A stretch of DNA of 32,139 nt from a bacterium. GTDB lineage: Bacteria; Patescibacteriota; Minisyncoccia; JAHIHE01; DAOWLE01. The stretch covers positions 1 through 32,139 of the forward strand of contig DAOWLE010000001.1 of NCBI GenBank assembly GCA_030643545.1, written 5' to 3'. The notes under the pieces were generated by a model. The model saw only the letters and a program-made list of their open reading frames with translations, ran no database searches and was not told the origin of the DNA. The translations under genes and the position numbers were made by a program. This document shows positions 14,257 to 22,316 of the stretch, piece after piece (position 1 is the first letter of the stretch; every line of letters starts with the position of its first letter).

Positions 14257-15729
14257 TTATATCTTCTGCACTTTTATTAAATTCATATTTTCCTGAACGC
14301 TCACCGGCTGGCCAGTAACAATAACAATTTTGTCTCCGGAATTAACAATTTTTTTGTCCTGGACAAAATTAACCGCTCTGCTAATCAATTCGTCTAAAGT
14401 TCCGCATTCAGGCATAATATAAGAACGGACTCCCCAGATTAAAGACATCTGCCGATAAACTTCCGGATGATTGGTCATTACAATAAGTTTTTCCTCAAAC
14501 CGATGCCGTGCAATCATTCGCGCGGTAAAACCGGATAAAGTCGCGGCTAAAATCGCTTTTGCTTTAATATTTTTAGCTAAATAATAAGCCGACTTTGATA
14601 AAGCGTTAGGAATTGAAATTTCGCTGTCAAGAAAATTTTTATCAGCCAGATTATCATAAGGAGAAATTTCCGTTTCTTTAATTATTTTAGCCATTATTTC
14701 CACAGATTTCAAAGGGTATTGCCCAAAAGCGGTTTCGCCGGAAAGCATTACCGCGTCAGTATGGTCAACAACCGCGTTGGCGACATCGCTCACTTCGGCT
14801 CGAGTCGGCCGAGGAAAACGAATCATTGAATTCAGCATTTGAGTGGCGACAATAACCGGCTTGGCTTTTTGAAGGCATTTGCCGATAATTTCTTTTTGAA
14901 TTAAAGGAACTTTTTCCTGAGATATTTCTACGCCCAAATCTCCTCTGGCAATCATTATTCCGTCAGCGGTTTCTAAAATTTTATCAAAGTTTTTTATCGC
15001 TTCTTGAGTTTCTATTTTAGCAATGATTAAAGGAAAACTTATTCGCTGATCTTTCTTTGAAGATTGTCCGATACTTTTTTGGGAAAATTCTGAATAATAT
15101 TTGTGGATTAAATTTTTTGTTTCTAAAATATCTTTTGCTTCCCCGACAAATGACAAAGCGACAAAATCAACTCCCTGTGATATTCCGAACTGAAGATCCT
15201 TTTTGTCTTTATCGGTGATTACGGAAATTTGCGTCGCGACTCCGGGAAAATTTATTCCGGCTTGAGAGCTAATAATGCCTTTATTTAAAACTTCGCATTC
15301 AACGCCGTTTTCCTTTTTTTCTAAAACTTTCAGTTGAATCATTCCGTCAGCAATAAGAATAAAATTATTTTTTTTAAGATTTCGGGCAAAATCTCCATAA
15401 GAAACCGGAATTTTTTTCAATTTATTTTCATCTTTTTTAAAATCGTCCTCTGGAACCAAAAAAACTTTTTCGTTTTTTTTAACTTCTAAGTTTTCTTTCA
15501 AATCGCCAATTCTAATTCTCGGGCCCTGCAGATCCTGAATAATCGCGATTGGCTCGTCAAGCTTTTTGGAAACTTGGCGGATATTTTTAATAATTTCCTG
15601 ATGCGACTTGTGCGTTCCGTGCGAAAAATTAAGCCGGGCAACATTCATTCCTGCTTTAATCATTTTTTCTAAAATATCTTTAGAACCGCTTACCGGCCCG
15701 ATTGTCGCAACTATTTTTGTTTGTTTCAT
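14257..15729 (-). CDS. pyk: pyruvate kinase
   Basis: Last ATP-yielding step of glycolysis, phosphoenolpyruvate to pyruvate. The 490-residue protein begins MKQTKIVATIGPVSGSKD and has NVARLNFSHG, QDLQGPRIRIG, then the signature IMIARGDLGVEI, VIVATQMLNSMI and DAVMLSGETAFGQYP. The C-terminal allosteric-type domain includes AILAATLSGFTARMIARHRF. Length and domain order are normal. It follows the SGNH hydrolase gene by 27 nt, likely as the distal gene of a metabolic/export operon. With the acetate-CoA ligase at 20214 it would give substrate-level ATP from PEP and acetyl-CoA. Confidence 0.97.
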   Translation of the reverse strand: MKQTKIVATIGPVSGSKDILEKMIKAGMNVARLNFSHGTHKSHQEIIKNIRQVSKKLDEPIAIIQDLQGPRIRIGDLKENLEVKKNEKVFLVPEDDFKKDENKLKKIPVSYGDFARNLKKNNFILIADGMIQLKVLEKKENGVECEVLNKGIISSQAGINFPGVATQISVITDKDKKDLQFGISQGVDFVALSFVGEAKDILETKNLIHKYYSEFSQKSIGQSSKKDQRISFPLIIAKIETQEAIKNFDKILETADGIMIARGDLGVEISQEKVPLIQKEIIGKCLQKAKPVIVATQMLNSMIRFPRPTRAEVSDVANAVVDHTDAVMLSGETAFGQYPLKSVEIMAKIIKETEISPYDNLADKNFLDSEISIPNALSKSAYYLAKNIKAKAILAATLSGFTARMIARHRFEEKLIVMTNHPEVYRQMSLIWGVRSYIMPECGTLDELISRAVNFVQDKKIVNSGDKIVIVTGQPVSVQENMNLIKVQKI

Positions 15730-15756
15730 AAATTTTTTCCTGTCATTTATAAAAAA

Positions 15757-16398
15757 TTAAATTATTTTTTTCTCCACCAAAAAATTCTTAACAATTTCAA
15801 AAATTTTCTGATGGCCTTCTGAATTCGGATGCACGCCGTCTTCTAATAATTTTTTGTAATCCATTTTTATCCAATTTTCAAAGATTTCAATAAAGTGAAC
15901 ATCGCTTTCTTCACAAACTGATTTTATAATTTGATCGTATTCTTGGATATTTTTATTTTTAGGGGATTTATCTGTATCCCATGGCATTGGATTTACTTTT
16001 ATTTCCTCTACTGGAGTTAATCCGACAAAAACGATTTTTAAAGAAAGTTTTCGGGCAATTTCTATAAATTTTTTGATATTTTCTTTGGTTCTTTCGGATT
16101 GAACCCAGAAGGTATTCTTGCTATGCACAAAATCAGAATCATTTGCCCCGATTGCAAAAATCATTATTGTTTCTTCTTTCCCTTCTCTTAATCTTTGTTT
16201 AATTTCAAATTCAAATCTTTCTAATAAATCCTCGGTTGTATTCCCTGAAATACTGAGATTATAAACCGAACAATAAAAATTACTTGGATTTGATAAATAT
16301 TTTTCAACAAAAAATCGGTTTAATCGTTGAACCCAGCCGCCTTGTTTATCCCAAGCCCCATGCGCAATACTGTCTCCAAAAACGCAAATCCTTGCCAT
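15757..16398 (-). CDS. SGNH/GDSL hydrolase
   Basis: Serine esterase/lipase-type hydrolase of 213 residues with all four SGNH blocks: GDS (Ser10) in ICVFGDSIAHG, the Gly in ISGNT (residue 52), GAND (Asn86), and DGVHPN with Asp187 and His190. No signal peptide is visible, so it appears cytoplasmic. Substrate unknown; acyl groups on lipids, sugars or thioesters are possible. It lies between the cupin and pyk genes on the same strand. Confidence 0.92.
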   Translation of the reverse strand: MARICVFGDSIAHGAWDKQGGWVQRLNRFFVEKYLSNPSNFYCSVYNLSISGNTTEDLLERFEFEIKQRLREGKEETIMIFAIGANDSDFVHSKNTFWVQSERTKENIKKFIEIARKLSLKIVFVGLTPVEEIKVNPMPWDTDKSPKNKNIQEYDQIIKSVCEESDVHFIEIFENWIKMDYKKLLEDGVHPNSEGHQKIFEIVKNFLVEKKII

Positions 16399-16439
16399 AA
16401 ATTTTTAGTTAGAATAAATTATATTTTTATTAAAAAATT

Positions 16440-16802
16440 TTATAAAACATTTCCATCTTTATCAACAATTTTCGCCTGTTCAGGATACCATGCTGGATTT
16501 TCAGCAGTAATATATTCAAAACCATAACCCTCTGCGGCAAATTTAGTTCCTTTGGGAACATCAATGCAGTCGCCTTCACTTACTTCAAAGACATCATCAC
16601 CGCAAAATATTTTTCCTTTTCCTTTTACCACTAATACCATAGAATGAATTTCGGTTTCAGATAAAAATTCTCCTTGATTTTCCGGAGTTCTGCCATTTAA
16701 AATCATGTGATTAATTTCTAACTGTTTGTCTTCAGCAGTATATTTTCTGATAATTTTACTTCTTTTATTAACAATTTTCGCCTCGTCTTTTTTGATTAAC
16801 AT
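16440..16802 (-). CDS. small cupin-domain protein
   Basis: 120-residue single-domain cupin. A beta-barrel pattern runs from about residue 25 to 105: ETEIHSMVLVVKGKGKIFCGD is the first cupin motif region with a His, and EGDCIDVPKGTKFAAEG is the second motif. Some cupin metal ligands are not clear, so metal binding and activity are uncertain. Proteins of this type include sugar-nucleotide isomerase-like and regulatory cupins. The ATG lies inside the end of lspA, overlapping by 35 nt in another frame, which suggests translational coupling. A shorter start is possible, but no other ATG occurs before residue 33. Confidence 0.82.
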   Translation of the reverse strand: MLIKKDEAKIVNKRSKIIRKYTAEDKQLEINHMILNGRTPENQGEFLSETEIHSMVLVVKGKGKIFCGDDVFEVSEGDCIDVPKGTKFAAEGYGFEYITAENPAWYPEQAKIVDKDGNVL

Positions 16803-17241
16803 TATTTTTATTTAAAATTTTTAAAATAATTATTATAATTCCGATTACAATCGCGCAATCAGCTAAATTAAAAAATCCTCTTAAAGGAATAAATTCAACA
16901 TAATCAATCACATAGCCAAAACGAACGCGGTCCAATAAATTACTCAAAGCGCCGGAGAAAATTAAAATAAAGGGATAAGGTGTAAAACAAAAACGGCAAA
17001 CATTCTGTTTTCTTTTTTGAACTATAAAAATTAGAATCCCAAGAAGAATAATCAGAAAATAAGCCAGCCACGGATTAAAAGGCAACCCAAAGGCAATGCC
17101 TGTATTCTGATGAATTTTTAATTTTAAAATTTCCGGAAAAATAGAAATGCTTTGCGCACCTATTGCTTTAGAAACAAAAAATTTAATCAGCTGATCAGCA
17201 AAAACGATAAAAATAAATAAAAACGCTGGAATTATTTTCAT
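16768..17241 (-). CDS. lspA: lipoprotein signal peptidase (signal peptidase II)
   Basis: Membrane aspartyl protease that cleaves signal peptides of lipidated prolipoproteins. Four hydrophobic helices are visible. Signatures are DQLIKFFV near the start, HQNTGIAFG, SNLLDRVRFGYVIDYVEF and FFNLADCAI. By alignment with known LspA, the catalytic aspartates are Asp113 (in VID) and Asp128 (in NLAD). It has 157 residues, with a charged C-terminal tail that overlaps the cupin frame. Its ATG overlaps the stop of the DksA-type gene by one base (TAATG). Confidence 0.95.
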   Translation of the reverse strand: MKIIPAFLFIFIVFADQLIKFFVSKAIGAQSISIFPEILKLKIHQNTGIAFGLPFNPWLAYFLIILLGILIFIVQKRKQNVCRFCFTPYPFILIFSGALSNLLDRVRFGYVIDYVEFIPLRGFFNLADCAIVIGIIIIILKILNKNNVNQKRRGENC

Positions 17242-17606
17242 TATTTCTTTTTATTTTTTTCACAATCAATGCAAAAATTCGCTTCGGGAAACGCGTCAAG
17301 CCGTTTTTGATTTATTTCTTTGCCGCATTTTTCGCAAACGCCATAAGTCCCTTTTTCAATTCTCTCAAGGGCTTTTTTAATCGCTACTAAATCAACCTCT
17401 ATATTTTGTTCAGTGGAAAGCAAACTTTCATAATCAGCGATTTCATTCGCGTTTTCATCCTGATGAGTGCCGATATGAGGAAAACGGGCTTTATAATCAC
17501 CTTTAATATGCCGATTTTTCTCGGCGATTTGCTCTAAATCTTTAGTAATTTGTTTTTCCTTTTCTTCCAAAATTTTTTTATATTTTTCAATTGTTTTTTT
17601 ATTCAT
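17241..17606 (-). CDS. DksA/TraR family C4 zinc-finger protein
   Basis: 121-residue coiled-coil plus zinc-finger protein of the DksA/TraR family, which in other bacteria binds RNA polymerase through the secondary channel. Helical residues 1-85 are followed by YGVCEKCGKEI and NFCIDCEK, giving four cysteines (Cys91, Cys94, Cys112, Cys115). The acidic coiled-coil tip of DksA is not clearly recognisable, so a DksA-like effect on transcription is uncertain. It overlaps lspA by 1 nt. Confidence 0.9.
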   Translation of the reverse strand: MNKKTIEKYKKILEEKEKQITKDLEQIAEKNRHIKGDYKARFPHIGTHQDENANEIADYESLLSTEQNIEVDLVAIKKALERIEKGTYGVCEKCGKEINQKRLDAFPEANFCIDCEKNKKK

Positions 17607-17624
17607 AATTTTTTCTTAATAATT

Positions 17625-18212
17625 TTATTCTGTCTGTTTTGTTAAGCTCATTTTTTCTTTATAATGCTCCTCAACTTCTTTTTTAATTTCCGGCCATTTT
17701 GTAATCCATTCTAATCCGTCGCCAGCAGATTTTATTTCTCTGTCTTCGGTTATTTCTATCCGTATACAAAATCCTGCTTTATTTTTTTCTAAATACAAAA
17801 ATTGTTTTTGCTCATCCGGCAAATTCATTAAATCTTCATCAGAAGAACTTGGCCATGAATATTGTCCGTCGCGAATTGAGCGAAGTTTTGTGCCATTCGG
17901 CGCTTGAATATATGCTTTGCTGTGAATATTAAACCGGTAAATTCCCGACTGCCAATTTGATGTGTTTACTTCAAACCAGTTAGGAAATTTTTCGCTTTCA
18001 ATTAAATCAACCGCTTCAATTCCGGAAATTCTATGGTCTGGTTTATCTTTTTCTAATTCCTCTTGAACGCGCTCTTTTAAAACCCGCTCGTCATTATTAT
18101 CAATCGGTCCGTCTGGATTCGGCCCAATCCATAATTGGGCTTCTTTCAATCCTAATAATTCAGTGTTAAGCAAAAACAAATCTTTGTCTTTGATTTTGAT
18201 AAATTTGTTCAT
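17625..18212 (-). CDS. hypothetical protein (about 195 aa)
   Basis: I do not recognise this protein. It looks soluble and acidic, with no signal peptide or membrane helix. Distinct features are an IGPNPDGPIDNNDER segment near residue 30, an aromatic-rich central part (NWFEVNTSNWQSGIYRF), and a mixed charged C-terminus. The ORF track starts at GTG 18224; the ATG at 18212 (MNKFIKIKD) seems more likely, although neither has a clear Shine-Dalgarno. It lies 23 nt after the phospholipase-like gene and 18 nt before the zinc-finger gene, so it is part of the same minus-strand operon. Confidence 0.75.
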   Translation of the reverse strand: MNKFIKIKDKDLFLLNTELLGLKEAQLWIGPNPDGPIDNNDERVLKERVQEELEKDKPDHRISGIEAVDLIESEKFPNWFEVNTSNWQSGIYRFNIHSKAYIQAPNGTKLRSIRDGQYSWPSSSDEDLMNLPDEQKQFLYLEKNKAGFCIRIEITEDREIKSAGDGLEWITKWPEIKKEVEEHYKEKMSLTKQTE

Positions 18213-18235
18213 AGATTTTACCACTTAATTAACAT

Positions 18236-18868
18236 TTAATAATTTTTAGTTTTTGTTAAAAGCAAATCAAAATTTTTGTATAAATCTTTTATTATATCAA
18301 TGATTTTTTTATTGGCTCGCATTTTTTCTATGTCTACATTTATCTTATCGGCTGCTTCTTGTGAAAAATCAATACCAAGAATAAAATCTGTTACAGATTG
18401 TTTATTCGGTTGTTTTAAAAAATACTGTTGAAGAAGCAAATGCCATTTTTTAATATCTTTTTTGCTGACTTCAAAGTTTATCTCGCTAGATAAAATTTCA
18501 TTCAAATAATCAATATATTCATTCCAATTTTCAATATGCTGATAAAAAATTTCGTCCTCTAATAATTTTAGCGACTGGGTAATATATTTCGATTTTGGAC
18601 ATAACGAATAAACATTATTTGCAACAATAAATTTTTCTCTGGCTATATCTAAAATTGAATGAAATTTTACCCCTGCCAAGAAGGAATCATCTTTTTCCAA
18701 ATCATTTAAGACCAAGTTATTATAGTGCGTTTTATTTCTGTCTATGACTTTTAAATATTGAATATCTGGAAATAAAGCGCCAATAGAAAAATCTTTCTTT
18801 TTTTTATTCTTAAAAAAATTATCAAAAATTTTCTCTGTTAATACAATGTGTGTTATTGGAGCTGCCAT
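18236..18868 (-). CDS. zinc-dependent phospholipase C-like protein
   Basis: About 210 residues. The start MAAPITHIVLTEKIF, then FSIGALFPDIQYL, RNKTHYNN and AGVKFHSILDIAREKF resemble the His/Asp-rich layout of the zinc-dependent phospholipase C/S1-P1 nuclease-like fold (PF00882 type): an early ITH, a FPD, a THY and an FHS motif. The assignment is weak, and the protein may not be an active phospholipase. No signal peptide is visible. The ORF track begins at a TTG at 18883; the ATG at 18868 is the natural start. It is the first gene of the minus-strand operon running to pyk. Confidence 0.68.
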   Translation of the reverse strand: MAAPITHIVLTEKIFDNFFKNKKKKDFSIGALFPDIQYLKVIDRNKTHYNNLVLNDLEKDDSFLAGVKFHSILDIAREKFIVANNVYSLCPKSKYITQSLKLLEDEIFYQHIENWNEYIDYLNEILSSEINFEVSKKDIKKWHLLLQQYFLKQPNKQSVTDFILGIDFSQEAADKINVDIEKMRANKKIIDIIKDLYKNFDLLLTKTKNY

Positions 18869-19018
18869 ATTTTTTTCATGCAATTAGATAAAAACTGAAA
18901 AGTATTCTATAATTCGCTATACAAAACATTTTATACTTTTTTAAACTTCTGCTAAAATTACAGTGTAATTTTCTTCTTCTTTTTTTTACTATACCATAAT
19001 CAGAAGATTAAAACAAGT

Positions 19019-19048
19019 AGAAGGCGAAGTGGCGCCACCTCGCCTTCT
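19019..19048 (-). terminator. terminator hairpin after the secA-acd-GT4 operon
   Basis: AGAAGGCGAAGTGGC and GCCACCTCGCCTTCT are complementary over 15 bp. The single imperfect position is G-U in minus-strand RNA but A-C in plus-strand RNA, which points to function on the minus strand. Following T residues are sparse on that side, so it may be only partly efficient. The rest of the gap 18869-19077 is AT-rich with no gene seen. Confidence 0.65.
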
Positions 19049-19077
19049 TTTTAATTCACTTTATTAAAAAGGGGGAA

Positions 19078-20196
19078 TTATAAATTTGTTAAAACTTTCA
19101 TTGTTTTTTCCGCGCATTTTTCCCATCTGAATTTTTTCGCTTGTTTTAGCCCTTTTTCAATAAGTTTTTCTTTAAAATTTTTATCCTGAATTATTTTTTT
19201 AATCGCTTCAGCTATTTCTTCTGGCTTATAAGGATTAATTAGAATTCCAGCGCCGCCAACTATTTCTATCATACTTGAATTATTACCGGCGATTACCGGA
19301 ACGCCATTTGCCATTGCTTCTAAAATCGGCAAGCCAAAGCCCTCATAAAATGAAGGTAAAACAAAAACCTCGGCGTTTTGATAAAGTTCCAAAAGTTTTT
19401 TTAAAGAAACCTGTCCGGTAAAAATAATATCCTCTTTATATTTTGACTTTTCCGCTTTTTCAAAAACTTTTTTCCAAAACCAGCCTTTCCCGCCGACAAT
19501 AATTAGTTGGAAGTTAGGAGTTGAGAGTTGAAAGTTATTTTTTAGAATCTCGAATGCTTCAATTAATCCTTGAATATTTTTTCTTGGCTGAATTATTCCC
19601 ACAAATAAAATGTATTTATTTACTGGCTGCTGGCCGGTAGTTGCTGGCCTGCCCGCATTGCTACGCAAAGCGTTGCGGGCGGGCCGATAGCTGGCGAAGC
19701 CATGATAAATCACCTCAATTTTTTCTGAATCAATTTTATAATATTTAATAATATCATTTTTTGTCGCTTTTGAAGGAACAATAATTTTTTCCGCTTTTTT
19801 GACTGCTCTTTTGGTATGGAACGAAAGCTTTAAGCAAGCTTTAAAAGTAAAATCATTTGGAAATTTTAAAAAAGCAAGGTCATGAATTGTAACAATTATT
19901 TTGCATTTTGGCAAAAAAAACGGAACTGTTTGAATCGGCGTAAAAAAAACATCCGGCCTGTCGCGCCAGAGTTCAAAAGGAAAACGAAAATGAGTCCAAA
20001 ATAAAAATGGCCATTTAATAAGTTTGTGTTTTAAATTTGCATTTTTTATATTCCATTCTCTTTTTATTTTTTTTTGATAATAAATTATGGCAGCAAACTG
20101 TTTTTTTGCCAAATATTTAAGAATATTATAAGTGTAAATTTTAACTCCGTTGGTTTGTAACTGGCAAAGCTCGTTAGCATTAATGGCAATTTTCAT
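19078..20196 (-). CDS. GT4 family glycosyltransferase with inserted repeats
   Basis: 372-residue GT-B glycosyltransferase. The N-terminal domain begins MKIAINANELCQLQTNGVKIY and contains KIIVTIHDLAFLKFP, and the donor domain has KIEVIYHG, YILFVGIIQPRKNI, LIIVGGKGW, FVLPSFYEGFGLPILEAMANGVPVI and the conserved E-x7-E. It resembles mannosyl- or rhamnosyl-transferases of surface polysaccharide pathways; donor and acceptor are unknown. Two inserts are unusual: a GC-rich palindromic segment between YHG and KYILF (residues about 168-192, Arg/Ala/Pro-rich) and a short minisatellite giving NFQLSTPNFQL near 220. Both keep the frame. It is 17 nt after the acetate-CoA ligase gene and last in the operon. 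Confidence 0.92.
   Translation of the reverse strand: MKIAINANELCQLQTNGVKIYTYNILKYLAKKQFAAIIYYQKKIKREWNIKNANLKHKLIKWPFLFWTHFRFPFELWRDRPDVFFTPIQTVPFFLPKCKIIVTIHDLAFLKFPNDFTFKACLKLSFHTKRAVKKAEKIIVPSKATKNDIIKYYKIDSEKIEVIYHGFASYRPARNALRSNAGRPATTGQQPVNKYILFVGIIQPRKNIQGLIEAFEILKNNFQLSTPNFQLIIVGGKGWFWKKVFEKAEKSKYKEDIIFTGQVSLKKLLELYQNAEVFVLPSFYEGFGLPILEAMANGVPVIAGNNSSMIEIVGGAGILINPYKPEEIAEAIKKIIQDKNFKEKLIEKGLKQAKKFRWEKCAEKTMKVLTNL
19504..19540. repeat. in-frame minisatellite in the GT4 gene
   Basis: TAGTTGGAAGTTAGGAGTTGAGAGTTGAAAGTTA is a degenerate 7-8 bp tandem of the same type as the glyS insert. It encodes NNFQLSTPNFQL just before the LIIVGG strand. Confidence 0.75.
19621..19701. repeat. palindromic element inserted in frame in the GT4 gene
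   Basis: A GC-rich island in an AT-rich gene. GGCCTGCCCGCA (19646-19657) pairs with TGCGGGCGGGCC (19674-19685), 12 bp with one G-T pair, and inner GCT/AGC extends it after a 2-nt mismatch. Flanking CTGGCCGGTAGTTGCTGG and GATAGCTGG look like further repeat units. It translates without a stop as an Arg/Ala/Pro/Gln-rich loop. Confidence 0.85.
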
Positions 20197-20213
20197 AATA
20201 GAAAGTTAAAAAA

Positions 20214-22310
20214 TTAAATCATCATTCTTACATCAACGGCAACCGCTTTTTTCTCGCCGGCCATCAATGGATTAATATCAACTTCTTTTATTTCCGGAAA
20301 ATCTTGAGATAAAATAGACAGATTTAATAAAATTTTCACAATCGCCCCAATATCTGCCGGCTTTTGTCCTCTTGTTCCTTTTAAAATTTTCATCGCTTTT
20401 GTTTCTTTAATCATTTCCCGCGCTTCTTGTTTTACCAAAGGAGACAGGCGAAAACTAATATCTTTAAAAACTTCAGCAAATATTCCGCCGCCGCCGAACA
20501 TAACAAACGGTCCGAATAATTCATCTTGTTTTATTCCCAAAATCATTTCTTTTTGCTCTTGAACCATCGGTTGAATAATTATTCCGTCTATTCTCGCTTT
20601 TGGAAATTTTTTCTTAACATTTTTGATGATTTCCTTAAAAGCTAACTTTATTTCTTGTGGAGTTTTCAAATTATTTTTTATTCCGCCAGCATCTGTTTTG
20701 TGGATAACATCAGGCGAAGAAATTTTTAGAACAACCGATTGATTTATTCTTTTGCTAATTTTCATCGCTTCGTTGGAATTTTTTGCTAAATAAGATTTTA
20801 CAATCGGGATTTGATAAATTTTTAAAATTTTCTCCGCGTCAAAAGCGTTCAGCTGTTTTAATTTTTTTCTTTTTGCCTCTTGAATAATTCTTTTTATTTT
20901 ATTGAAAGAATTTTTAGAAATTTTAAAATTAAAAGAAGGGCTTATTTTTTTATTTTCTTTTTTCCATTTTTCATAATTCCAAACTTTTGCCAAAACTTTA
21001 ACCGCTTGCTCGGGATAAGCATAAACCGGAATATTCGCTTTGCTTAAAATTTCATTTGCCTGTTTAATATTTTTGCCGCCGATAAAGCTTGTTAAGATCG
21101 GCTTTTTTGTTTTCTTGCTTAATTTAATAATTATCTCGGCTGTTTTTTTAACTTCAGTTACCGATTGCGGAGTTAAAATAATAATTATTGCGTCAGTTTT
21201 TTTATCCTTTATTAAAATATCCAAAGCAATTTTATACCTGTCAGCTTTGGCGTCGCCGATCAAATCAACCGGATTTTTAACGCTTGCTGACACCGGCAAT
21301 TTTTTTTCTAAAAATTCAACTGTCTTTTTTTGAAAATTAGCAAGTTTTAAATTATTTTTTTTAACAGCGTCAGCAGTAATCGCTCCGGGTCCGCCGGCAT
21401 TAGTCAAAATCGCAATCTTTGGACCATTTAATAAAATTTCAGCTGAATAAAATTTAATTAAATCAAATAATTCCAAAAGTGAATTTGCCTGAATAATTCC
21501 GCTTTGCTGAAAAGCGAATTTTGTCATTTCGTTTGACTTTGCCAGCGCTCCGGTATGGGACGAAACCGCTTGCCGCCCTTCTTTTGTTTCCCCGCTTTTA
21601 ATCACGATAAGCGGCTTGGTTTTCGTAATTTGAGACGTTTCTTTGATAAATTTTTTTCCGTTAGTAATTTGCTCCAAATAAGCAATTATTGTTTTGGTTT
21701 TAGAATCTTTTTTAAAAAATCGGAGAAAATCAATCTCATTTAAATCAGCCGCATTTCCCAAGCTCACAAAACGGGAAAAACCAATATTCATTTTTTCCGC
21801 CCAATCAAGCGCGGCGCAGCAAATCGCTCCGGATTGGGAAATAAAACCTATTTTTCCTTTCTGGAGCATTTGTCCGGCAAAAGAAGCGTTAAGATTATTT
21901 GTTGAATCCAAAATTCCCAGACAATTCGGACCCAAAATTTTTATTCCATGTTTCTTGGCAATTTTAATAATTTTATTTTCCAATTCTTTGCCTTTGTTAC
22001 CGATTTCTCTGAATCCGGCGGAAATAATAATTACGGATTTAATTTTTTTTCTGCCGCACTGCTCTAAAATCAAGGGAATAATTTTTGAGGGAATAATAAC
22101 AATTGCCAGATCTATTTTTCCTTGAACATCCAATACGCTTGGAAATGTTTTGAGCTTTAAAATTTTTTGGCGTTTTGGATTAATCGGATAAATTTTTCCG
22201 CCATATTTAAAATCAATCAGATTTTTTAAAAGAGCGTAACCTAATTTATTTTTTTTCTCTGAAGCGCCGATCACGGCAATTGATTTTGGATTAAAAAAAT
22301 TTGCAAGCAT
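20214..22310 (-). CDS. acd: ADP-forming acetate-CoA ligase (acetyl-CoA synthetase), fused alpha-beta
   Basis: Converts acetyl-CoA, ADP and phosphate to acetate, CoA and ATP by substrate-level phosphorylation. The 698-residue chain joins an alpha part (CoA-binding SIAVIGASEKKNKLG, GFISQSGA, and the phospho-His motif VSSHTGALA with His252) to a beta part with an ATP-grasp domain (from about 470, with KISSPDVIHKTDAGGIKNN and MFGGGGIFAEVFKD, ending in VDINPLM). This one-gene fusion is frequent in bacteria and archaea with fermentative metabolism. Acyl specificity cannot be read; other short acyl-CoAs may serve. It lies 6 nt after secA. Confidence 0.94.
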   Translation of the reverse strand: MLANFFNPKSIAVIGASEKKNKLGYALLKNLIDFKYGGKIYPINPKRQKILKLKTFPSVLDVQGKIDLAIVIIPSKIIPLILEQCGRKKIKSVIIISAGFREIGNKGKELENKIIKIAKKHGIKILGPNCLGILDSTNNLNASFAGQMLQKGKIGFISQSGAICCAALDWAEKMNIGFSRFVSLGNAADLNEIDFLRFFKKDSKTKTIIAYLEQITNGKKFIKETSQITKTKPLIVIKSGETKEGRQAVSSHTGALAKSNEMTKFAFQQSGIIQANSLLELFDLIKFYSAEILLNGPKIAILTNAGGPGAITADAVKKNNLKLANFQKKTVEFLEKKLPVSASVKNPVDLIGDAKADRYKIALDILIKDKKTDAIIIILTPQSVTEVKKTAEIIIKLSKKTKKPILTSFIGGKNIKQANEILSKANIPVYAYPEQAVKVLAKVWNYEKWKKENKKISPSFNFKISKNSFNKIKRIIQEAKRKKLKQLNAFDAEKILKIYQIPIVKSYLAKNSNEAMKISKRINQSVVLKISSPDVIHKTDAGGIKNNLKTPQEIKLAFKEIIKNVKKKFPKARIDGIIIQPMVQEQKEMILGIKQDELFGPFVMFGGGGIFAEVFKDISFRLSPLVKQEAREMIKETKAMKILKGTRGQKPADIGAIVKILLNLSILSQDFPEIKEVDINPLMAGEKKAVAVDVRMMI

Positions 22311-22316
22311 AAAATA

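Noticed and set aside
21694-22125. 143-residue plus-strand ORF
   Set aside because: Antisense to the acetate-CoA ligase coding region; no independent support.
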